DNA of 14,061 bases, from contig FN649734.1 of NCBI GenBank assembly GCA_000310025.1, positions 4,485,925-4,499,985 on the forward strand. Reading direction: 5' to 3'. This document shows positions 8,101 to 14,061 of the stretch, one piece after another; the stretch's first letter is position 1; the number at the start of each line of letters is the position of its first letter. The stretch comes from Ectocarpus siliculosus (lineage: Eukaryota > Sar > Phaeophyceae > Ectocarpales > Ectocarpaceae). A program made the translations under genes and the position numbers. The notes beneath the pieces are model-generated. The model made no database searches, was not told where the DNA came from, and worked only from the letters and a program-made list of their open reading frames with translations.

Positions 8101-9604
8101 TTTGGGTGTGCACAACATAACACCTACATGCCACAAGATTATGCTATTATACACGTAAAACCCAATAAACCCAGTATATTGCCTCCTATTTGCGTCCCCA
8201 ACTCAGGACACTAAAACATAACCAAAACCAAACCAAAACCCGCTCACACTCTTGCAAAAGATCGTCCAAGGGTTACATAAATCTTGAGTGGAGAATGTGG
8301 AATCGTGCCCTACGCCCTACATTTACAATAGCGCCCACTTGCAGTCAAGTCAAGAAATTGATTGTACAGCATCGAGAAAACATCATTGAAGAACTCGAAC
8401 ACCATATAAGGAGCTCGGGCTAAGAACCCCTACACTAAAAGCCTACATAGCGGCCATTCTTAGAATAACCCTAGGAACGTTCCCAGCCTCGACCAAAACG
8501 AGAGGTCCAGATAAAGTCGCACCCGCTCATTGGGGGGAGTCTGTACAGTCCCGAGGGACAAGAGGATGACTTGGGTTTAGAGAGAAATGTGCCCCCAAAT
8601 GCATGGGGGACACTGTCCTTACTGAAGACAAGTCAGCATTTTTTTCCAGTTCTAGGCAATACAAAACTTTTACCAACAAGGGGGCGCGCGACGTGCGAGA
8701 TATGTGTACAGCAAGTCAGAGGCCGAGGCATCACACAGCAGAATATTATCACACAGCAGCGTACCATCCTGCACTACAAATAAAGTAGCATGGGTAAACC
8801 AAGGTTTCCGACGTGCTTTTCACACAGCGGAGGCTAGTGACGACGATACGGTGCGGTACAGACACTGAGTGTTGTGTTCCCAAGGTGTCCCATTTGGGCG
8901 GTCCAGTACTGTCAACGGGTTTAACCCTCCTCGTTCGCAGTCACCAGGTTGAGAAAAAATCGCGTCCGCATATTGGGAGAGGCCGTACCGTCGCGGCAAA
9001 GGCTGACCTGGTTTTAGAGAGGAAAAGTGTGCCCAAATGCACTGGGGATACTTTCCATACTGAAGCGAAGTAAGCAAATTTGCGTTTGGGCGTCCAGCAC
9101 TAATGGGCTTAGTCTATGTATAAGTGCGGGCGCTAACTGCTGTACGTATTTCGCCGAAGAATGCCGCTCTGTGCTCGAAGAGGGGCAGCTAGAGCGCTAG
9201 AGCTATATGCACAGGCAGCAGTACAAGAGTAAAACAGCAGTTCTTACAGTAAGTCTACATGAGCAACAGCAGTGGGCAGCACATATATCTCGCCGGCGCG
9301 TGGCCAACATGTGAATGCCCTGATCACTCCTCCACCAAGACCTGAGCAACGATGTGTACATCACGTAATGACCAACATGGAGATCAACGCACACTGGTAC
9401 AGCAGTAGAGGGCTCCTGCTGAGGTTCTACTGCTGCTGTACTGCTGTTGCTGTGACGTCTTCAAGGTTTCGACTGCTGTCTGACCTTCAGCGGGGTGCCC
9501 AACACGTTTAGCGGAGATCCTGTAGACATGTGAGCAACGAACGACGTTGTACGCAGCGGCAGAAGTGCCAATGCAGCAGCTGATCGTGCCCAAGATGACA
9601 GCAT
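5161..9604 (-). CDS. DUF2237-family protein, three exons (9604-9485, 5822-5629, 5326-5161), 159 aa
   Basis: The family is widespread in bacteria and also found in algae and plants; its biochemical role is unknown to me. Exon 1 (40 codons) starts at ATG 9604 with a hydrophobic, Ala/Leu/Arg-bearing leader and ends in NVLGTPLK before a GTCAGA donor. Exon 2, after TTTGCAG, reads ACSLPGGPTTGWRRDGYC, then QHCVCSEVTQEFLDY, AQGNDLSTP and FPGLKAGDRW, ending at a GTGCGT donor that splits the W codon. Exon 3 reads CLCSSRW, then APLVVLESTHEKAMEVVP and a polar tail before TAG. These blocks are the family hallmarks in the right order: NVLGxPL, TGFxRDGxC, GNDLSTPxP, FPGLKPGDRWCLC and VVLEATHE. Coding length is 120+194+166 = 480 nt, exactly 160 codons. 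The body matches the usual size of about 120 residues; the excess is the N-terminal leader and a short tail. The segment between STP and FPGL is a few residues shorter than usual. Start choice: ATG 9604 is the first in-frame ATG. ATG 9529 (residue 26) is an alternative. Confidence 0.9.
5327..5628 (-). other. Second intron of the DUF2237 gene (302 bp)
   Basis: Donor GTGCGT begins at 5628 and acceptor GCGCGCAG ends at 5327. The splice restores RWCLC across the junction (TG|G TGT CTG TGC), a signature of the family. Reading through the donor gives a stop after a few codons. Confidence 0.85.
7248..7294. repeat. Inverted repeat enclosing a tandem 18-bp repeat
   Basis: ATATGTAGTA (7248-7257) and TACTACATAT (7285-7294) are perfect inverted arms. 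Between and overlapping them, GTAAATTTAATGTAC occurs twice, at 7255-7269 and 7273-7287, 18 bp apart. AT-rich, and set in GC-richer intron sequence. Confidence 0.85.
8464..8640. repeat. Diverged direct repeat, copy 1
   Basis: Aligns with 8920-9080 over most of its length. The best part is 8569-8637 against 9005-9073, sharing TTTAGAGAG, CCCAAATGCA and ACTGAAG at matching spacing. It lies in the large DUF2237 intron. Confidence 0.65.
8920..9080. repeat. Diverged direct repeat, copy 2
   Basis: Same orientation as the copy at 8464-8640, offset about 436-456 bp, with small gaps and substitutions throughout. Both copies start near TAACCCT and end shortly after ACTGAAG. Likely remnants of a transposable element or an old segmental duplication. 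Confidence 0.65.
9403..9446. repeat. CAG/CTG stem-loop near the first intron donor
   Basis: TACAGCAGTAGA is followed after a short loop by TCTACTGCTGCTGTA, its inverted complement with one extra CTG. More CAG and CTG words lie around 9208-9275 and 9430-9455. The hairpin is about 40 bp inside the intron from the exon 1 donor. Confidence 0.6.
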
Positions 9605-11149
9605 GCCCCCTCCCGGCTGTGGAAGACGGCTGAAAGAATGGCAGGGGGTGGGGACCCATGAGGCACGTCCCCTCCATCGTCGCAAGTATTTCGGAAAAAC
9701 ACTGGAAACCCATGGAGCCAGCCCACAGAGAGCCAGCGCGGAGATTATCTCATGTCTCAGAACATGGAGCGATGGTGGTAAGACACGCCCTGTGAGCTCA
9801 GCCTTTACCGATAGTGGAATCCGACTGGTAACACAGGTGGGCGGAGAAACAGACCAGGGCCGGCCTTAGAGAGCGGGAGAACTACTGCTGTGACGGCTGT
9901 GTCATTGGCTGTGTGTAGAAGCTGTGAGGAGCATGGTGGGATCACAATGTCAGGTGCTTTTCGTTGCGACGCTCGACGAGGAATATATCATGTGTCATCT
10001 GTACATCGATGACATGTTCGAGCGTTGGGTGTTTAGATGGTTCGTTAACCGCAGAGTGGGCGTTTTGCCCACAGAGAGAAACGCGCCAGTATTGCTAATA
10101 CCGTTGGCTCCCCTTGTGGAAGCAGGTACACACACCCTGCTCCGGAAAATATTTTTTCTTGGTGTCCCACCATGACGACGCAATTCCTCTCAGCAACTCA
10201 GTGAGTACATGCTCATACGTTTACACCTTCTGCCTTTCCCGCCACGCTGTGGCTTGTCTCGGTGGTTTATATTGGTGATACACCGAAGAGATCTCACCGA
10301 TATTTCCGTCTAAACGCAAAAAAACTAATGGTGCCGAGGCTACTGCTAGAGGCGCCAGGAAAAAAAAACAGAGAAAATGAACCCTCACACTCGTGAGTCG
10401 CAGGCAGCTCTCTTTGCAATGCCTCCAGCTCTCTCTTCTTCGTCTGTTCACATTTTACCCCCGATCTCATGGAGTTACTGCTACTGTGGTTGCGCGGCGG
10501 GTAGGTTTTTGGGCCCGCCGCACGGTTACTCTTGTTCAGATTTTGACTCACGAGAAACTTGAACTGCACGTCGAGGCAGGCGCGTTTTAATTTTCTACTT
10601 CTTGATCCCCCTCGATGCTTGTACAGGTGGAAAAGATTTTCCTCCACCCAAGTTCCAACGTTTCTCTTTCTGTCGCCAATCAAGCGGTCCGCCCTCCTAA
10701 GTTGGGACCCAGCATTGTGTCACCTCAGACACAAACAAAGGAACCGACCCAGTCATCATTCGAGGTCGATTACCAAGCGCATAAAAAATCCCCGCGCGCG
10801 ATGGTGAGTCTGTCCCCGCCCCGCCCTATTTCGAGTCCACAAACGGCCCGAAGAATCATTGTATTTGTTTCAGGACCCGACCTCCCCCCCCCCCCAATAA
10901 AATAACTCGTCTGCGCCTTCGCCCCCCTTCGCCGTAGCGTGACGCCCGTATCATTAGTATTACCTCGCATGCATTGCCTACCAGGGAATGGACGAAAGAG
11001 AGGGCACGCCCAGCGCTTCCGCCTACCCACTGCCGAAACCCCCGCCCCACCGACACCTCGAGTCGGCCCGGGCTCTGCTGACGCCAACACTTGCCGCATG
11101 AATGACTTCCACGACAACCAGGCGCTTCATCCGACTCTGCGCTAGGCCC
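9605..11149. other. Upstream region of the DUF2237 gene and intergenic DNA, no supported gene
   Basis: The promoter of the minus-strand DUF2237 gene should lie here. A CCAAT word (minus strand, 9904-9908) is about 300 bp upstream of the start codon; I see no clear TATA box. The frame at 9924-10175 contains LYIDDM, like the reverse transcriptase motif, but nothing else of that enzyme. ATG followed at once by GTGAGT at 10801-10809 and a TTTGTTTCAG at 10865-10874 looks splice-like but leads to a stop after a poly-C run (10884-10895). Confidence 0.4.
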
Positions 11150-11805
11150 CCCAAGACTCTCACATGACGCCGCTTCTTCGACAACGCGCTTCCTTCCGGA
11201 CGCAAAACAAATGTCAACCACCTCGGTGATGATGGCAAGAACCATGAACACGTGACCTAGCACCAACACTCCAGCAACGGCAGCTTGGCTAGAGCTGGTC
11301 CCTCTCGCCGGACACGTCCACCTTCAGTAGCAGAAAATTGAACATGCTAAAGAAAACAATCACAAGTCAGACCTTACATGGCGCTAGTATATCGAACATC
11401 GCCAAGAACAAGCATAATGATCGTAACCGCGGTTTGGGCCACATCGTTCGGAGAGATGAAGACGACTACACCCGTAAGCATGATACGGCGGGCGGCGCAC
11501 TCGAGAAGAACCGCTCGGACCTTTAAGGCTCCCACAGATCGGCAATCGGTTGAGCTGCTGTCCTCACGAGTTCAAGTAACAGGACGTCGTAGAGCAGGGG
11601 GGTGCCCACCGGATACACCATGACCATGACTCCTGCGTACCCAAGCAACGATGCCAGAGAAGGTTCCACAGGCCCTTGTTGGGAAGCTTCCCGCACACCA
11701 TCCCCCGAGGTGGCCGAGAACAGTGACCGAGAGCCTCTGACCCGACCGCCACCCGACCCGACAACAGTGGACCAGATGCATGCCCGAGAAGGCTCCACAA
11801 GCACT
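11150..11805 (-). pseudogene. Broken gene for a multi-pass membrane protein (brown-algal type), several frames
   Basis: Read on the minus strand, four blocks occur in family order but in different frames. (1) At about 11640-11526: LLGYAGVMVMVYPVGTPLLY and later ADLWEP, then TAA. (2) At 11520-11374: LLECAARRIMLTGVVVFISP, then NDVAQTAVTIIM, then TAA. (3) At 11363-11289: VIVFFSMFNFLLLKVDVSGE, then TAG. (4) From about 11296: SQAAVAGVLVLGHVFMVLAI, then ITEVVDICFASGRKR. I recall stramenopile membrane proteins in which these segments are continuous (YPxGxPxLY, a YxEVxECxRRxxLTG block, LLLKVDVS, a final helix). Here the link between blocks 1 and 2 lacks residues and carries a stop, about 30 residues are missing between 2 and 3, and blocks 3 and 4 are out of frame by one base. 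The upstream extracellular part is not recognisable. The family name and function are uncertain; a receptor- or channel-like role is a guess. Confidence 0.65.
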
Positions 11806-13251
11806 TGCCGAAACTCTTCGGGGACACCGTCAGGGCAAATGATACCATCTTGTAGCCGGCTCTGAGGTAACGCACGAAGAGCACACTATACCCCACAGAC
11901 ATACTGGGTCGCACACAAAAGTATCCGTGGTAGTACTTGAGCAATTTGCTCTGCAACTGCCACCGAAAAATCATAGGTGATGCTAGGGGGCACGTAAAAA
12001 GTAATACCACACACCTATAGGTACCCCCCCCCCCCCCAGTGTTTGCCATCGGGGTTGGGTTTTCGTCGCTTGGCAACGACGTTGTAAAATAAGCCAATTA
12101 ACTTCGTGAACTCGGCAACAAGGTTGTTACCGTTTTTTTTTGCCTCTGTTTTTTTTTTGGCGGTAACCAAAATGGTGGTCGAGTTAGATTATGCTGTGCG
12201 GGGTGGAGAAACCTCACTCCGCGCAAGGGGGATGATCGCACCACGTTGTGTTAAAATGGTCAAGCATCCTCGAGGCAGTTATACAGTGCTTACAACTGTC
12301 TCTGGAAGTGAAAGCACCAGAAAATAAATTAAGTCATACGCAGCTGTCATCCGTACGCAAGGAAGTAGGCACAAGATGCCGAACACCCTTAGCAGGATGC
12401 AGCGCACCCTTCATGCGGCTCGCCGAATACCTCACGGCGCTTCGCGCTTGGTGATGTGAGAGCCTGGTCCGGTGAGAACCCGGCGTGCTCCGTCCCGGCT
12501 TTGTAGGGATGCGAGGTCAATGGTCTAACGACTGCGGCGTGCACGACTATGAGTACCCCCCCCGCCCCCCCCGGACGGACCGATTTTCTTTATTCGAGTT
12601 TTTGCTTCTCATGGTGCGTAGAGCCCACTTCACACAAGCTGCATCCGGGGGACACATCGTGTTGTACAAGTCACGACGTTATACGCATTCTTTGAGTGGG
12701 TTAGGTTCTCTCTTGATATCCTAATGTACCCGTTTTGTGTGATCATGGCTTCGGGGCTCGCAAGAGAGGATCCTAGCTCGCGCACAAGATACCCCAAAGG
12801 AAAATGGGTTCCCCACCGCGGGCCCCCTTTGATTTATATAGGAATTAGAGTACCGCCGCCCCCCGCAAAACCTCCCAAATAAGAAAATGGGTACGTAGGT
12901 GTCGAATTTGTTTTTCGTGCCCCCTTGGGTGATGGTTGCTTTCCTCTACCACGCCGAGAGCAGACCCGTCAATCCTAAATTCGCAAAAGTACAAGTGAGT
13001 GGACATCAACACCGGCGCTCGTGCCAGTACCTCACCTTGTGTATTACTGTATTGTTTTCGATATCGTCTGCCCAAACTCGGAAATTACTGATTCACTTGA
13101 GTTTGTATAGATTAATTAAATTTTACACAGTCTTCTACACAGTCCCGTTCACAGTCTCGTTTCCGACCCCAAAATATAACAGGTTCGTGGACGGTGATTT
13201 GATTTGCGGTTCGTAGAACCTGCTGCATGGTAAAGCGCAATTTATGTACGT
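11806..13251. other. No supported gene
   Basis: The left part may hold upstream remains of the broken membrane-protein gene (a minus-strand frame to 12097 with no clear domain). A run of 14 C lies at 12024-12037. GTTACCG at 12125-12131 and CGGTAAC about 30 bp later form an inverted repeat enclosing two T runs. A short plus-strand ATG frame at 12171-12327 shows no known domain. ACAGTC words repeat near 13124-13155. Confidence 0.35.
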
Positions 13252-13355
13252 ACAATGTGCACACACGCCCCAGAGTTCTACAAAGTACTTTCGAACGAAT
13301 AATATTCGACCGGCAGAACTTCTCAAACTTTTAATGTTGAAGTGTGATATTTCCC
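13252..13355. repeat. Dispersed direct repeat, copy 1
   Basis: Shares with 13706-13805 the words ACAATG, CACACAC, GAACGAATAAT, GAACTT, TCAAA and TTTTAATGTTG at nearly the same spacing. The flanks differ. Confidence 0.75.
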
Positions 13356-14061
13356 ACGAGCTGCAACGCGCAATCTGCCGGCCTCGGGCAGGTAGTCTAG
13401 ACGTGGCGGGGCGGGTACCGTGACGTAGCAGTGGCGGCTGGTCTGACATTATCGAAATCATGGAACAATAGCGCCGTCAGATGGGCTGCCCTTCCCCCGC
13501 TAGGCCCACCCCCTCCCATTCAGTTTCGCAGCATCCTCTCCCCAAATAAAGTACACTCTGCTGCTTCGCCTCTATCTCTTCAAGACACGACGATTGTCTT
13601 CGTTACTCCCGAACACGGCCGTCCTCTTCGACAAGTCGGCTTCCTGCTTCCGACCCTCTCGTGCATCGTCCGCGGTTCATCGTATGCCCCCATCGCGACG
13701 CTTGCACAATGCACACACATGCCCCCGAGTTGAGATGTTTTAGAACGAATAATTTGCGAGCGGTAGAACTTGTCAAATTTTAATGTTGGATGTGCGGTTC
13801 CCTTTCGTGCACGGGACAAGCACACACACGCCCCAGAGGAGAAGGGAAGTGTACAACGTGCGGCCGACGTCCGGAACGTACAAGCAACACGGCCGACACA
13901 CCATGGAGCATGGAGAGCGTTCGACGAGCGGCTGGCAAGCACGCCTCAATACAAGATGACGTTGAAAGCACACTTAGACTGAAGAACACAGAGTATATTT
14001 CCGGTTCCCCCATATTAATATGTACTCCCCAAACCTGAAAAATAATTAGTGTAACTCCCCA
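13356..14061. other. Unassigned right end of the window
   Basis: Apart from the repeat copy at 13706-13805 nothing is assigned. An open plus-strand frame at 13431-13733 runs into that repeat and has no recognisable domain. The last 80 bases are AT-rich. Confidence 0.35.
13706..13805. repeat. Dispersed direct repeat, copy 2
   Basis: Second copy, same orientation, about 454 bp to the right. A further start-only piece, CACACACGCCCCAGAG, follows near 13823 and is identical to the beginning of copy 1, suggesting head-to-tail copies. Confidence 0.75.

Larger units (their letters stand above)
5823..9484 (-). other. First intron of the DUF2237 gene (3662 bp)
   Basis: Donor GTCAGA begins at 9484 and acceptor ACCTTTGCAG ends at 5823. 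It is phase 0. The join NVLGTPLK|ACSLPGG matches the family without a gap, and no NVLG-like sequence with a usable splice site was found nearer exon 2. The intron carries a diverged repeat pair (8464-8640 and 8920-9080), a palindrome at 7248-7294, small hairpins, and several unassigned open frames. No intronic gene is supported. Confidence 0.8.

Noticed and set aside
9924-10175. A frame containing LYIDDM, like the YxDD motif of reverse transcriptases
   Set aside because: No other reverse transcriptase block is present before or after it, and the rest of the frame has no similarity I recognise. A four-residue match is expected by chance.
10801-10910. ATG followed by a GTGAGT donor and a TTTGTTTCAG acceptor as the start of a plus-strand gene
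   Set aside because: The joined frame runs through poly-C and stops within about a dozen codons; no downstream exon was found.
11347-11377. GTAAGG...TTTCTTTAG segment in the broken membrane gene that would join blocks 2 and 3 in frame
   Set aside because: It would be an intron of only 31 nt, too short for normal splicing, and about 30 family residues would still be missing.

Overview
The window looks like nuclear DNA of an intron-rich eukaryote. A stramenopile, most likely a brown alga, is my best guess. The evidence is spliceosomal introns with GT..AG borders (about 0.3, 0.9 and 3.7 kb), mixed GC content with many short low-complexity tracts, a plant-like tRNA gene, and a decayed copy of a multi-pass membrane protein of a type I recall from brown algal genomes. 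The organism call is inference; no sequence search was possible.

Layout. Positions 1-1406 (+) hold the 3' end of a TAF5 gene (WD40 subunit of TFIID). There are two coding exons, 137-456 and 1346-1406, separated by an 889-bp intron, and an upstream intron runs off the left edge. A GT-rich probable 3' UTR follows to about 1950. A tRNA-Arg(CCU) gene lies at 3359-3431 (+) in otherwise empty intergenic DNA. On the minus strand, a complete three-exon gene for a 159-residue DUF2237-family protein runs from 9604 to 5161: exons 9604-9485, 5822-5629 and 5326-5161, with introns of 3662 and 302 bp. The three exons add up to exactly 160 codons including the stop. Its first exon carries a presequence-like extension. 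A TAG-rich array with a 14-bp period lies just past the stop codon. The large intron contains a diverged repeat pair, a palindrome built on a tandem repeat, and a CAG/CTG stem-loop, but no convincing gene.

At about 11.15-11.81 kb (minus strand) there is a broken membrane-protein gene: recognisable transmembrane blocks in the right order but in different frames, with stops and deletions. The right end (12-14 kb) holds no gene I can support, only poly-C runs and a second pair of dispersed direct repeats.

The TAF5 and DUF2237 genes are convergent, with the tRNA gene between them. I see no functional link among them. No operon, CRISPR array, viral gene or toxin gene was seen.
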